The translations under genes and the position numbers were made by a program. A DNA stretch of 64,000 nt from JAKFWI01 sp031399165. GTDB taxonomy: Bacteria; Pseudomonadota; Alphaproteobacteria; Caulobacterales; Aquidulcibacteraceae. Positions 32,020 through 42,050 of the stretch are shown one piece after another (positions within the stretch are counted from its first letter, which is position 1; each line of letters opens with the position of its first letter). Where the stretch lies: positions 30,473-94,472 of the forward strand of contig JANNOO010000001.1 in NCBI GenBank assembly GCA_031399165.1. The letters are read 5' to 3'. Below the pieces are notes generated by a model. It was not told where the DNA came from and ran no database searches. It saw nothing but the letters and a program-made list of their open reading frames with translations.

Positions 32020-34293
32020 ATGCAGCAAAAAGAACGCAGTCGATACGAGGGGGATTTTGCGCGCCTTACGGCGCTGGCGGGCGGGGCGCTAGCCTTCTTC
32101 GGCGCACTACTTCTGGCTGTAATCGCGTTTGCCGGCTGGTCGTCCAATCAGACGGCGTTTGAACGCGAGCGCACGCTGGTTGAAAACGCGCTCAATCAAT
32201 CGATCGCGCGCACGCTGAACGAGCAGAAATCGGTCGCCTGGTGGGACGATGCGGTGCTGGCGATCAATGACGAAAAGATCGATCTGGACTTCACCGACGC
32301 AAATTTCGGCGTGTTCCTCACCGAGACCTACTCGCAGGACGAAGTCTACATTCTCAACGGCCGTGATCAGCCGATCTACGCGTTTGCCAGTTCGGAGCGG
32401 CGCGCGCCGTCTACGTTCGAACAATTGCGGCCGGCGCTGAAGCGCGTGATCGAAGAAGCGCGCCTGGGCAAGCCGTCCACCCTCACCCAGCGCCCCGATG
32501 TGTTTGCCGCCAGCCAGAGCAATTACCGCATGCTTTCTGGCGTGTTGCGCCTGGCGCAATGGAGCGGCCACGTGCTGTCGTTGAACGGGCGGCCGGTGAT
32601 CGTGACCGCGATTACGATCGTGCCGAACGTCGATTCCACTGTTCTGAAAGGCACGCCTAATCTGCTCGTCAGCGTCGTGGATATTGACGAGGCGTTTGTT
32701 TCGGAAATTGGCCGCTCTCTTCTGCTTGATGATCTCACGCTTAAACCCGCCGACGCGCCTCTGAACGGTATGGTGGCGGAGCGCTTCATCGCCGACGATG
32801 GCGCCAAGGTAGGCGAGCTGCGCTGGATGACCAAGCGCCCCGGCCAAGTATTGCTCACCGTCATTCTGCCGTTAGTGGGCCTTGGCCTGGCCGCCGCCGG
32901 CGTCATCTTTGCGAACATGCTGTTGCGCCTTCAGCGCGCGACGGCGGAAATCACACAGAGCGAAGTGCAGGCGCGCCACGAGGCGCTGCACGATACGCTT
33001 TCGGGACTGCCAAACCGGCATTTCTTCCTGCAGCGGCTGGAAGGCCTGCTCGCGGCGCCGGACGCGAACGCGCACAAAACAATCTCCGCCTATGTCGATG
33101 TTGATCGGTTCAAGGACATCAACGATACGATGGGCCACCACGCTGGCGACATGCTGATCAAGGCCGTCGCCGAACGGCTGCGCGCGCAATTGCGGCCTGA
33201 GGATTTCCTCGCCCGTTTCGGCGGCGATGAATTTGCCCTGCTGTGCGTGTCGTCGTCGTCCCATGGCGGCGAAGTGCTTGCGCGCCGCGTAGCGCAGGCA
33301 TTCAACCTGCCCTTCATGATCGACGGCCAATCCATCCGCGTTACCGCCTCGGTCGGCATCGCCGCGGCGCCGCGCGACGGCAACACAGCCGGCGACCTGA
33401 TGCGCAACGCCGACATCGCGCTTTACGAAGCCAAGAACCAGGGCCGCAACCGCGCGATCCTGTTCTCACAGGAAATGGCCCAGCGCGTCGCCCAGCGCCG
33501 CTCGATCGAAGTCGATCTGCGCACGGCGATCGAACGCGACGAACTCGAATTGCATTTCCAGCCGCTGGTGAACGCGAAGACGAGCAAGATCGGCGGCGTC
33601 GAAGCGCTGCTGCGCTGGACGCATCCCGAACACGGTGCGCTCTCGCCCGCCGTATTCGTGCCCGTCGCCGAAGACGCTGGCCTGATGCCGATCCTGGGTG
33701 ATTGGGTGCTGCGCCGCGCGATGGAAGCGGCCAAGCGCTGGCCGGATCTGGAAATCTCGGTCAATCTTTCGCCGGTTCAGTTCCGTCACGCCGATATCCA
33801 GAACCGCTTGTTCCGGCTGACACAGGAATTCGGCGTCGATCCGCGCCGCATCGTGCTGGAAATGACCGAAGGCGTGTTGATGGAAGCCAATCAGCGCACC
33901 AAGGAAACACTCGATTCCATCCGCGCGATGGGCTTCAAACTGGCGCTGGATGATTTCGGCACCGGCTATTCGAGCTTTGCCTATCTCTGCCAGTTCAAGT
34001 TCGACAAGCTGAAGATCGACCGCTCGTTCGTTACCGGCTTTGCACGCGGCGAAGTTCCGCGCAGCGTGATCAACGCCGTCGTTACCCTTGGCCAGGGCCT
34101 GGGCATGTCAGTCGTGGCAGAGGGCGTGGAAACGGAATTCGACGCGCTCGCCATGCGCCATTTCGGCTGCAACGAAATGCAGGGCTATTTCTTCTCGCGC
34201 GCGGTGCCCGCCGATGCGATCCAGGCCCTACTCGCCGCCGATAGTCTGGCTCCCGCCGCCGCCGAGAGCGCGCCTGCCGCCGCCGCGCGATAA
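32020..34293 (+). CDS. Membrane GGDEF-EAL c-di-GMP signalling protein
   Basis: The 757-residue protein has a membrane segment (about 15-40), a CHASE4-like periplasmic part (about 45-260), a second membrane segment (about 285-310), then GGDEF and EAL domains. GGDEF is intact at residues 401-405, and RPED at 392-395 is a complete inhibitory I-site with the canonical 5-residue spacing. EAL is intact at 528-530 with LDDFGTGYSS, KLKIDRSFV and AEGVET. Both synthesis and breakdown of c-di-GMP are therefore possible. The start is set at ATG 32020 since the TTG at 31996 has no ribosome site. CtrA-like sites lie upstream. Confidence 0.93.
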   Translation: MQQKERSRYEGDFARLTALAGGALAFFGALLLAVIAFAGWSSNQTAFERERTLVENALNQSIARTLNEQKSVAWWDDAVLAINDEKIDLDFTDANFGVFLTETYSQDEVYILNGRDQPIYAFASSERRAPSTFEQLRPALKRVIEEARLGKPSTLTQRPDVFAASQSNYRMLSGVLRLAQWSGHVLSLNGRPVIVTAITIVPNVDSTVLKGTPNLLVSVVDIDEAFVSEIGRSLLLDDLTLKPADAPLNGMVAERFIADDGAKVGELRWMTKRPGQVLLTVILPLVGLGLAAAGVIFANMLLRLQRATAEITQSEVQARHEALHDTLSGLPNRHFFLQRLEGLLAAPDANAHKTISAYVDVDRFKDINDTMGHHAGDMLIKAVAERLRAQLRPEDFLARFGGDEFALLCVSSSSHGGEVLARRVAQAFNLPFMIDGQSIRVTASVGIAAAPRDGNTAGDLMRNADIALYEAKNQGRNRAILFSQEMAQRVAQRRSIEVDLRTAIERDELELHFQPLVNAKTSKIGGVEALLRWTHPEHGALSPAVFVPVAEDAGLMPILGDWVLRRAMEAAKRWPDLEISVNLSPVQFRHADIQNRLFRLTQEFGVDPRRIVLEMTEGVLMEANQRTKETLDSIRAMGFKLALDDFGTGYSSFAYLCQFKFDKLKIDRSFVTGFARGEVPRSVINAVVTLGQGLGMSVVAEGVETEFDALAMRHFGCNEMQGYFFSRAVPADAIQALLAADSLAPAAAESAPAAAAR

Positions 34294-34347
34294 CTTTGCG
34301 CGCGCCCGCGAACTAGGGCAGGATTTGCCGCGCAAACGGAGGCGAAC

Positions 34348-35121
34348 TTGGCGAAGAAATCGATTGAAAGCGAGACGGCCGCGCCGAAAGGCAATGCCGA
34401 ATATCAATGGTCGCAGTTCGATTCCGAAGCCTATTTCCAGCACTATTATGGCGATCCCCATCCCGACGACGATCTGGTGATCCAGTTGGCCGCCGCCGCC
34501 CTGCGCGAGGCCGAGCCCAAGGGCAAAAAGCTCAGCGTCGTCGATGTCGGCACCGGCCCGAATCTCATTCCGTTTTTTTCCGCGTTTCCCCGCGCGTCCA
34601 AACTGACCGCATGGGAATATGCCGAAAGCAATGTCGAATGGCTGCAAGCCGAATTGCGGCGTGACACGCTGCGCCCGCAATGGCGCCATTTCTGGGATGT
34701 CGCGCGTATGGCGCATGCCGATCCATCGCTGCCGGATAATCCTCTGCCCGCGCTGAAGGCGATCTCAGACGTGCGCCAGGGTTCAGTGTTCGATCTGCCG
34801 CGCGCGGAATGGGACGCGGCGACGATGTTCTTCTGTGCCGAAAGCATCACCGAGCGCCACGACGAATTCGAAGAAGCCTGCGCCAGCTTCGCACGCTGCG
34901 TAAAAACCGGCGGCGCGGTCGTCGGCGCGTTCCTGGTGCGCTCAGGTGGTTACGTCGTGGCCGAGCGGCCCTTCCCGGTGCTGCACATTTCCAGCGACAG
35001 CATCGCCGCCACGTTTGGGAAACACGCAACGCATGTGAAGGCAGATCACATCGGCATCGTCGAGCGCGAGATACGCTCAGGCTATGCGGGATTTATTTTG
35101 CTGACGGGGAAAGCGAAGTAG
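34348..35121 (+). CDS. SAM-dependent methyltransferase, NNMT/PNMT/TEMT-like
   Basis: A 257-residue cytoplasmic methyltransferase. YFQHYYGDPHPDDD at the N-terminus and SVVDVGTGPNLIPFFSAF (SAM-binding loop) match the NNMT/PNMT/TEMT-like family, which methylates amines or chalcogens. The specific acceptor is unknown. The start is TTG 34348 with GGAGG 6 nt upstream, a good unusual start. It follows the GGDEF-EAL gene by 54 nt and may be co-transcribed. Confidence 0.78.
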   Translation: MAKKSIESETAAPKGNAEYQWSQFDSEAYFQHYYGDPHPDDDLVIQLAAAALREAEPKGKKLSVVDVGTGPNLIPFFSAFPRASKLTAWEYAESNVEWLQAELRRDTLRPQWRHFWDVARMAHADPSLPDNPLPALKAISDVRQGSVFDLPRAEWDAATMFFCAESITERHDEFEEACASFARCVKTGGAVVGAFLVRSGGYVVAERPFPVLHISSDSIAATFGKHATHVKADHIGIVEREIRSGYAGFILLTGKAK

Positions 35122-35158
35122 CGGACGGGTTCTCACCTACGAAAGCGTTCCCCGCGCT

Positions 35159-35851
35159 CTAACCACCGAACTTCCAGTGAATCTCCGCAACAACCGTATC
35201 GCCCGCTTCGCGCAAGCCATCGACATTCGTGCCGATATACGAAACGCGCAGCTCAAACGGCTTCAGCGGCAAGGTCACGCCCGCGATCCAGTCGACCTTG
35301 TCGTCGCCGAAGGCGCCGTCTTCCCAGCCCAGTCCGACATTGGCGCTGGCTTCTGTGAAGGGCAGCGGCGCGCTTAGGCCGGCTTTGGCGTAAACATTAT
35401 CCTGATCGCCGAGATTGGTTTGCTCCGGGCTGTACGCCACCTCACCCGAAGCGGTGAGCATGCCGATCGGACGCGAAAGCACGGCGTAAAATTCGTAATA
35501 CTTCGCATCATCCACACCCGGATAGGCGTACCCTCCGGCGCCAGCGTCGAGCGAAAAGCCGCCGCCAATCTCGCCCGCCCAGCCCAGCGCGCCCATCAGC
35601 TCGACGTCATCGCCAATGTCCACGATCGACGAGGCCCAGCCATAAACGTAGAAGCCGCTTGCGGCGGAGAGCGAGAGTTCGCCCTGCACTGCCGGTTCGC
35701 GATCGGTGAGCGATACGCCGCGATAGCGATAATCCGAGACAGCCGCGAGATCGCCGGACAAGCTCCAGTCCCGCGCCTCTTGCCCCTTCGCCGCCGGCGC
35801 CGCCATCATGATCGCGCCAAACGTCAGCGTGGCCATGGAAAATGCGCGCAT
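35159..35851 (-). CDS. TorF-family putative porin
   Basis: A 230-residue outer-membrane protein with a signal peptide (cleavage near AAKGQ). The motif SDYRYRGVSLTDREPAVQG and alternating strands through to IHWKFGG mark the TorF (TIGR02001) family, whose substrate is uncertain. Convergent with the methyltransferase gene. Confidence 0.85.
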   Translation of the reverse strand: MRAFSMATLTFGAIMMAAPAAKGQEARDWSLSGDLAAVSDYRYRGVSLTDREPAVQGELSLSAASGFYVYGWASSIVDIGDDVELMGALGWAGEIGGGFSLDAGAGGYAYPGVDDAKYYEFYAVLSRPIGMLTASGEVAYSPEQTNLGDQDNVYAKAGLSAPLPFTEASANVGLGWEDGAFGDDKVDWIAGVTLPLKPFELRVSYIGTNVDGLREAGDTVVAEIHWKFGG

Positions 35852-35928
35852 GAAAATGCCCCATCCGATCGCGACTCAGCGTTTGCTGAAGCCAGCGTGG
35901 GCTCACGCCGTAAACAAAACCAAAAGGC

Positions 35929-38049
35929 CTAGGCCTTTGCGTAGATCAGCGCGTCGAGCGCGATGGCGCCCTGCTCGTAGCCGACGACCGGATTGATATC
36001 GACTTCGCGGATATCATCGCGCGACAGCATCAGCGCGCCGAGCTTTTGCACGATCTCGGCCACCGCCTTCACGTCCACCGGCGGCGAGCCGCGGAAGCCG
36101 CGCAACAAAGCCGCGCTCTTCAGCTTACCGAGTTCAGCGACGATCTCATCAATCGACAGGTCAGGCGGCAGTAGCCGCACATCGTGCAGCGCTTCTGCCA
36201 GCACGCCGCCAAAGCCGACAAGGATCACGGGTCCCCAATCGGGATCGTTATTGGCGCCGACGATAAGCTCGACGCCGCGCTTGCCCATGCCTTCGATCAG
36301 CACGCCATCGAGGGTGAGATCGGGCTTGGCGCGTTTGACGTTGCCGTAGAGCCGCTCCCAGCCCTCCACCAGCGCCGCTTCGTCCGCGAGATTGAGGATC
36401 ACGCCACCCGCATCCGATTTGTGCGACAGATCAGGCGACTGCGCCTTCAGCACCAGCGGATAGCCGACCGTTTTGGCGACGGTCTTGGCCTCGTCCAGCG
36501 TGCGCGCGAACGCGCCCGGCGGAATCGGCACGCCGAGGGCGGTGAGCACACGCTTGGCCTGGTATTCGGCGTTGACGCCGGGCTCGATCGTCACGGCCGG
36601 CGCCGCCGCCAACGCTTTGCGTGCGGGCGCATTGAGGCCGCGGGCATGATCGGTGAACCGTTTCAGCGCCCGGAACACACGCTCCGTCGACGGGAAGAAC
36701 GGCACGCCGAGCGCGCGCAATTCATCAACGTAGGGCTTCGGAATAGCCGCGCCGTCGTCCAGGCCGGCGAAGATCACCGGCTTGGCCGGCTTCAGCGCCT
36801 TCAGCGTTTCGATAATCGGCGGCAGTTTGAGATCGGACGTCCATTTATCGGTGAGGATGATGCAGATCACCACCGAGCCGAAGCGATCATCGGCCAGAAC
36901 CGGGGGCAAACAGTTTCGATAGAGATCGCGATCGACAAGCGATTGGGCGGTCAAATCCATCGGATTGGTCGGCGGCACGAATTCCGGCAGCACCGCGCGC
37001 AATGCTGCTTCCGTTGCTGGCGCCATAGCCGGCAGGTCGAGACCCACGGCTTCGCAGAAGTCCAGAGACAGCGCCTTGAACGCGCCAGACTCGCCAAACA
37101 CACACGTGCCCGCGCCCTTCGCCGGCGGAGGGCAGCGCAGGAACAGCTCGGACACGTCGATCAATTCCTCGATCGTATCGACAACGCAGACACCGGCATG
37201 CTCCACTTTCGTGCGCATGACCTGATAATTGCCGGCCATGGCGCCGGTGTGCGTTTCGGCCGATTTGCGCGCCGCGGCGCTCCGGCCCGGATGCAACAGC
37301 ACGATCGCTTTACCCGCCGTGCGCGCATCTGCCGCCAGTTTCAGAAAGCGTTTGGGATTGCGGAACTGCTCCACGACCATGGTGATGACCTTGGTGCGCT
37401 CGTCCGCGATCAGGAAATCGACGTAGTCCTCTACGCCACTGCCCGCTTCATTACCCGTGGAGATGAAATAGGTTAGCGGCACGTCATTAGCCGCGAATGT
37501 GGCGCAGAGCACCACCGCCATCGCGCCGCTTTGCGAGACGACGCCAACGCCCTGGCCCGCGCCCAGTGGCGATGTCGGCGTCTGCACGAAGGTTACGTTT
37601 GCCTTATCGACCGAATTGACGAAGCCCAGGCAATTGGGGCCTTCGACAATCATGTTCGCTTCGCGCGCGATACGGCCGATTTCTTCCTGCGCTTTCTTTC
37701 CTTCAGCGCCGCCCTCGGCGAAGCCCGCCGCAAAGATCACCACTCCGCCCACGCCGCGCCGCGCACACGCGTGCAACGAGTCGATTACGCCCGCTTGCGG
37801 GATCGCCAGCACGGCGCAATCGACGCCGTCGGGCAGCGCGTCGATTGAGGGCAAGCACGGCTTGCCGTCGATCTCTGCCCGTTTGGGGTTGATAAGGTGC
37901 ACATCGCCAGTGAAGCCGTTTTCGGCCAACACCTTCATGACGTTGTTGCCGAGCGAGCCCTTTTTGTCCGAAGCGCCGACGACGGCCACGGACCGCGGAC
38001 GGAGAAATCTCGCAATTTCAGCGCGGCCGGGCGCGGATTGAACCGTCAT
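35929..38049 (-). CDS. ADP-forming acyl-CoA synthetase (acetate-CoA ligase family)
   Basis: The 706-residue enzyme fuses the alpha and beta parts of NDP-forming acyl-CoA synthetases. The CoA-binding domain starts SVAVVGASDKKGSLGNNVM (about 15-130). The succinyl-CoA-ligase-like part follows, with the likely phosphorylated histidine in ETHTGAMAG. An ATP-grasp domain (about 470-700) shows GYPLVLKAQSPDLSHKSDAG and ends near DINPVVGYEQG. It makes or cleaves acyl-CoA with ADP or ATP; the acid is unknown. GGGAGG lies 4 nt before ATG 38049. The sequence before it has a TTGACT at about 38096-38101 that may be a -35 box. Confidence 0.9.
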   Translation of the reverse strand: MTVQSAPGRAEIARFLRPRSVAVVGASDKKGSLGNNVMKVLAENGFTGDVHLINPKRAEIDGKPCLPSIDALPDGVDCAVLAIPQAGVIDSLHACARRGVGGVVIFAAGFAEGGAEGKKAQEEIGRIAREANMIVEGPNCLGFVNSVDKANVTFVQTPTSPLGAGQGVGVVSQSGAMAVVLCATFAANDVPLTYFISTGNEAGSGVEDYVDFLIADERTKVITMVVEQFRNPKRFLKLAADARTAGKAIVLLHPGRSAAARKSAETHTGAMAGNYQVMRTKVEHAGVCVVDTIEELIDVSELFLRCPPPAKGAGTCVFGESGAFKALSLDFCEAVGLDLPAMAPATEAALRAVLPEFVPPTNPMDLTAQSLVDRDLYRNCLPPVLADDRFGSVVICIILTDKWTSDLKLPPIIETLKALKPAKPVIFAGLDDGAAIPKPYVDELRALGVPFFPSTERVFRALKRFTDHARGLNAPARKALAAAPAVTIEPGVNAEYQAKRVLTALGVPIPPGAFARTLDEAKTVAKTVGYPLVLKAQSPDLSHKSDAGGVILNLADEAALVEGWERLYGNVKRAKPDLTLDGVLIEGMGKRGVELIVGANNDPDWGPVILVGFGGVLAEALHDVRLLPPDLSIDEIVAELGKLKSAALLRGFRGSPPVDVKAVAEIVQKLGALMLSRDDIREVDINPVVGYEQGAIALDALIYAKA

Positions 38050-38114
38050 GCATCCTCCCTGATTTAAATCTAATGTTAGTAATAGACCGTCCAAGTCAAC
38101 TTTGGCTGGCGCGG

Positions 38115-39647
38115 CTAAGTGGCCGCCCGCCGCGGCGCCGGGGCATCGTCGATCACGAGCGAGTCCTCTTCGCCCCTCTCCGGTTCGGCCGGTTCGGACG
38201 CGGCAAGTTCTTCTTGCAGCACCTGCAGCGTCGCCAGCGCTTCGGGCGCCAGCGCCTTGCTGCGCGGCATACGGTTCCAGGCGTCAAGTGCGGCGATTTT
38301 GTAGGCCTCGGCCAGCGTGGGGTAGTTGAACGTGTTCTCGACGAAGTAATCCAGCGTGCCGCCGAGATTGAGTACGGCCTGGCCGATATGAATCAGCTCC
38401 GTCGCGCCTTCGCCGACGATATGTACGCCGAGCAGCCGGCGTGTATCGAGGGCGAAGATCATTTTCATGAACCCGCCAGAAAGCCCCATGATGTGGCCGC
38501 GCGAGGTTTCACGGAAGCGCGCGACGCCGCACTCGTACGCCACCCCCTTTTCGCGCGCTTGTTCTTCGGTGATGCCGATCGTTGAAATCTCCGGCACGGA
38601 ATAAATGCCGTAGGGAAAGAATTCCGGCGGCGCCTGCATCGGGGCGCCGAAGGCATGGCACGCTGCGATCCGGCCCTGCTCCATGGAGGTGGAGGCAAGG
38701 CTGGGAAAGCCGACGACATCGCCGACAGCATAGATATGCGCTGCCCCGGTCTGGAACGTGGCGGGATCAACCTTGATACGGCCGCGCGCATCGGCAGTAA
38801 GGCCGCAGAGATCGAGGTTCAAAGTCGCGGTCGCGCCCTGGCGGCCGGCGGCGAACAGCACCATCTCCGCCGCGACCTGACGGCCGCCTTCGATATGCAC
38901 GATGCAGGTATCGGCCAACTTTTCGACGCTTGTAGCCTTGCTCTGGAACCGCAGCACAACACCATGATCGCGCAGCTCGTGGACGAACTCATCGATCAGT
39001 TCGCGATCAACAAACGGCAACAGAACCGGACTCGGCTCGATCAGCGTAACCTTGACATCGAGCGCGCTGAAGATCGTGGCGTATTCCACGCCGATCACGC
39101 TGGCGCCGACCACGGCGAGACTGCGGGGCAGGTTTTTGATGTCCAGGATGTCGTCGGCGTCGAGCACGGTTTCGCCGTCGAATCGAATATCGGCGGGGCG
39201 GTGAGGATACGTGCCAACGGCAATGATGAAGCGTTCGGCGCCGAAACTAATCGTTTCGCCCCCTTCGGTTTTGACCTCCACCGAATAAGGATCAAGAAAG
39301 CGCGCCGCGCCATGCACGGTATCGACGCCATTACGCGCGAACTGGTCTTCAAGAATCTCGACCTCATGATCGAGCGTCATCCCTAGGCGGCGGGAAAGGT
39401 CGCCCGCTGTGATGTCGCGTTTCACACGATAGCCGCGGCCGTAGAACCCGCGCTCGCGCCAGCCGGAAAGATTGAGCACAGTTTCGCGCAAGGTCTTGGA
39501 CGGTATTGTGCCGGTGTGGACGCATACGCCGCCCACCCGCCGGCCTTTGTCGATGACCAGAACCTTCTTCCTCAGCTTGGCCGCCTGAATGGCCGCCCGC
39601 CGTCCGCCCGGTCCTGAGCCGATGACGATTAGATCGTAGTGAGGCAT
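38115..39647 (-). CDS. sthA: Soluble pyridine nucleotide transhydrogenase
   Basis: A 510-residue FAD enzyme that exchanges hydride between NADPH and NAD. The FAD fold is GSGPGGRRAAIQAAKL, and GGVCVHTGTIPSKTLRE has one cysteine followed by Val and His, so the redox-active cysteine pair of lipoamide dehydrogenases is absent, as in SthA. The second nucleotide domain shows VVGASVIGVEYATIFS, and the C-terminal interface is SVPEISTIGITEEQA. About 45 acidic/alanine-rich residues extend beyond the E. coli length. GGTGGA lies just before ATG 39647. Confidence 0.9.
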   Translation of the reverse strand: MPHYDLIVIGSGPGGRRAAIQAAKLRKKVLVIDKGRRVGGVCVHTGTIPSKTLRETVLNLSGWRERGFYGRGYRVKRDITAGDLSRRLGMTLDHEVEILEDQFARNGVDTVHGAARFLDPYSVEVKTEGGETISFGAERFIIAVGTYPHRPADIRFDGETVLDADDILDIKNLPRSLAVVGASVIGVEYATIFSALDVKVTLIEPSPVLLPFVDRELIDEFVHELRDHGVVLRFQSKATSVEKLADTCIVHIEGGRQVAAEMVLFAAGRQGATATLNLDLCGLTADARGRIKVDPATFQTGAAHIYAVGDVVGFPSLASTSMEQGRIAACHAFGAPMQAPPEFFPYGIYSVPEISTIGITEEQAREKGVAYECGVARFRETSRGHIMGLSGGFMKMIFALDTRRLLGVHIVGEGATELIHIGQAVLNLGGTLDYFVENTFNYPTLAEAYKIAALDAWNRMPRSKALAPEALATLQVLQEELAASEPAEPERGEEDSLVIDDAPAPRRAAT

Positions 39648-39763
39648 ATTCCACCGCGCCGCTTGCCCGCACGATATGCGCCGCGTTGTTGGAGAATTTA
39701 TTAACCAACCGCCCATGCGCGCCATTCCGGGCCATGAGCCCCCGGAATGGCGCAGCGACAGGA

Positions 39764-41668
39764 TCAGAAGCCGGCTTTCAGCCCAATGAACGCCGCCCGG
39801 CCCGGCGAAGCATAGGTATAGATTTCCTCGTAATCCTCGTCCGTGAGGTTCTCGATCCGTCCGTAGAGCGAGAGCTTCTCCGTCAACCGGACGTCGCCCC
39901 CCAAAGTAGCCAGCGTGAACGCCGGCAGCGTCACGCGCGAAGGGCCGATGAGCGTGAAATTGCTGTCCTGAACATCGCCGTTATAGCGCACGCTCAGGAA
40001 GGCGCCGTAACGCCCTGCCGTGCTGCGCCAGGAAACGTTGGCGCTCGCTGTATGCGGCGGGCGCCGCAATTCCTCCAGCCCGTCCTGCTCGGCGTCTACA
40101 TAGGCATATGACGCCGCGATCCGCCATTGCGCACCCAAAGCCGCCTGCGCACTGACCTCGACGCCGCGGCGCGGCGATTTGGCTGTCAGGTTTACCGGCG
40201 AGGCGATGAACAGCGGCGGCGCGAAATTGGTGAAGATTTCATCTTCCAACGTTGCGTCGAAATAGGTCACGTCGATCCACACCGCCCCGCCGGCGAAACG
40301 CTGCTCGACGCCCGCTTCCCAGCCTTCAGATTTTTCCGGCTTGAGATCGGGATTGCCGGCGAACGATGTCGGATCGAAGCCGAACAATTCGTAATAGCCT
40401 GGATTGGTCACGCCGGAGCCTGCGGCCGCGTGAATGCGTGTTGCGTTGTCGAACAGATAGCTCGCTTGCGCGCGGTACGTGGTGGAATCGTCGAAGAGTT
40501 CGTTCCAATCGCGGCGTACAGCTATGCCAAGACCGAGCTTGCCGCCCGCGATTAGATTGTAATCGAACACCAGGCCGGTGTTGTCCGCCTCGCGCTTCAG
40601 CGCCTGGCTCGGATTCAGGAACGGGCTCGTATTGAGGTAGGTCTCGCGCTTGAAATCGACAGCGCCGGTCAACGTGTGGCGCAGACTTTCATCGCCGAGG
40701 CGCAACACCGATTCGTAAGACGCCTTGTAGCGCCGGCCTTCATCGCCCGTCTGTCGAGAGCCGAATTCGTAATTGTCGCGGCCGGAACTGACGCCTTGCA
40801 GCGTGAGCGCATTGGACCATTTGCCGGAAAGCGCCTCGCCCTCCAGCCGCGCGAGGCCGTAAAGCGCTTCGGTTTTGAAAGCGCCGTCGCCATCGGCGAC
40901 GAAGCCGAAAGACGGCCCCGGCGGAAAGCCGAAATCTTGGCTGTTCACGTCCGCTTCGACGCGCGCATAGCGCGCCACCGCCCTGAGCCGAAGATCGTCG
41001 TTGAACGAGTACACAGATGTCGCCGAGAGCGCGGCGTTGTCCGCGCCGAGATCGCGCAATCCACCGCGCGCTGTTGGCGCGCCATTCGTAGTTCCCGCGC
41101 TGGCGCTGAACGCGTAGTCGAGATCGCCGCTCACGCCCGCAAAGCGCGCCGCGCCGTTCCAGCTATCGAACGAGCCGTATTCGATGCGCCCGCGCACGCC
41201 CGGCGCCGAAGAGCCGCTGAGCGTGGTATAGCTGATCACGCCGCCCAGAGCCTGCGCACCGTAGAGCGCACTTTGCGGCCCGCGCAGCACTTCTACGCGC
41301 GCGACATCGTCCGCAATCAGGCTTTCGAACGCGAACTCGCCCTGGAACGGATCGCTGGCCTCAATGCCATCAATCAGCACCATGGTGTGGTTGGCCTCAG
41401 CGCCGCGCATACGCACCTGGGTAAGCTGCCCCGGGCCGCCAGCACGGCTCACCGAAACGCCCGGCACGTCGCGCAGCACATCCGAAATCGCCCGCACCTG
41501 CCGGGTTTCGAGATCGGCCGGCGAGATCACTATTGTAGATATGCCGAGCACGTCGCGCTCCGCCCCGCCCGCGCGCGTGGCGGTGACGACGATTTCATCC
41601 GATTGTGCGAAAGCAGGCGTGGACACGAGGGCCGCGGCGAACGCCACGGCGGATACAGATATACGCAT
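39764..41668 (-). CDS. btuB: BtuB-type TonB-dependent vitamin B12 receptor
   Basis: The 634-residue outer-membrane receptor has a signal peptide ending in STPAFAQ, a TonB box region (SDEIVVTATR), a plug with VRMRGAEANHTMVLIDGIEA and VEVLRGPQSALYGAQALGGV, and a 22-strand barrel ending in GLKAGF. This matches the BtuB/cobalamin receptor group. The decisive context is the cobalamin riboswitch in its leader (41850-42050), which is expected to switch the gene off when B12 is plentiful. GGGAAG lies 8 nt before the ATG. No btuCDF genes follow. Confidence 0.92.
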   Translation of the reverse strand: MRISVSAVAFAAALVSTPAFAQSDEIVVTATRAGGAERDVLGISTIVISPADLETRQVRAISDVLRDVPGVSVSRAGGPGQLTQVRMRGAEANHTMVLIDGIEASDPFQGEFAFESLIADDVARVEVLRGPQSALYGAQALGGVISYTTLSGSSAPGVRGRIEYGSFDSWNGAARFAGVSGDLDYAFSASAGTTNGAPTARGGLRDLGADNAALSATSVYSFNDDLRLRAVARYARVEADVNSQDFGFPPGPSFGFVADGDGAFKTEALYGLARLEGEALSGKWSNALTLQGVSSGRDNYEFGSRQTGDEGRRYKASYESVLRLGDESLRHTLTGAVDFKRETYLNTSPFLNPSQALKREADNTGLVFDYNLIAGGKLGLGIAVRRDWNELFDDSTTYRAQASYLFDNATRIHAAAGSGVTNPGYYELFGFDPTSFAGNPDLKPEKSEGWEAGVEQRFAGGAVWIDVTYFDATLEDEIFTNFAPPLFIASPVNLTAKSPRRGVEVSAQAALGAQWRIAASYAYVDAEQDGLEELRRPPHTASANVSWRSTAGRYGAFLSVRYNGDVQDSNFTLIGPSRVTLPAFTLATLGGDVRLTEKLSLYGRIENLTDEDYEEIYTYASPGRAAFIGLKAGF

Positions 41669-41849
41669 TGCAAATACTTCCCGTCGGCGCCGGTCACGAC
41701 AGGATGGAGACCCTCCGCATGATGCGGCCGACGCGCCCGGCGGCGGGCGCACTTGCGCCGACCGGACTGGTCGAAGCGGTTCTCCACCGCTTATGTCGCC
41801 CAGACGGGGTTCCGCGCCTTGGACTCGACCTGGTCCACGGCAAGAGCGA
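41669..41849 (-). promoter_or_regulatory. Expression platform of the btuB riboswitch
   Basis: The 180 nt between aptamer and ATG hold several possible stems. One is 41774-41792, with arms of 7 bp (AAGCGGT/ACCGCTT) and a GGAGA loop on the minus strand. Another is CCGCA/TGCGG at 41715-41727. Neither is followed by a T run, so regulation of translation start rather than termination is likelier. This is inference. Confidence 0.45.
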
Positions 41850-42050
41850 CACGCGACAGCCGGTCTCCTGGCTTGCGGGTCATCACGCGATGCGCGCCTT
41901 CCCGGACAAAAGCGGGTCCAGTGGCTGCGGCCGGCTTTCGCCAACCACGATGCGCATCGCGCTCGCCGCTCACAGTTGCAGGGACAGCCTCAGATTCGGA
42001 AGGACAGCCTTCCTCACTGCGTTCCCGTAAAGCCCTCTCGGGCGCCGACG
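41850..42050 (-). ncRNA. Cobalamin (B12) riboswitch aptamer
   Basis: Reading the minus strand 5' to 3', the region carries the conserved blocks of the aptamer in order: GGGAA, then GCTGTCCCTGCAACTG, then AGCCACTGG, GGGAAGGCG, GATGACCCGC and AAGCCAGGAGACC. These are the hallmark elements of the cobalamin riboswitch. The outer boundaries are approximate. It sits about 180 nt upstream of the btuB ATG. Confidence 0.93.

Noticed and set aside
36184..37476. 430-residue frame on the plus strand inside the acyl-CoA synthetase gene
   Set aside because: It is antisense to an intact enzyme and has Arg/His-rich composition without any domain.
38047..38115. TTGACT plus spacer upstream of the acyl-CoA synthetase gene as a full promoter
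   Set aside because: No good -10 element at the right distance, so it is only mentioned in the gene entry.
40676..41722. 348-residue frame on the plus strand opposite btuB
   Set aside because: Shadow of the btuB gene; no recognisable motif.
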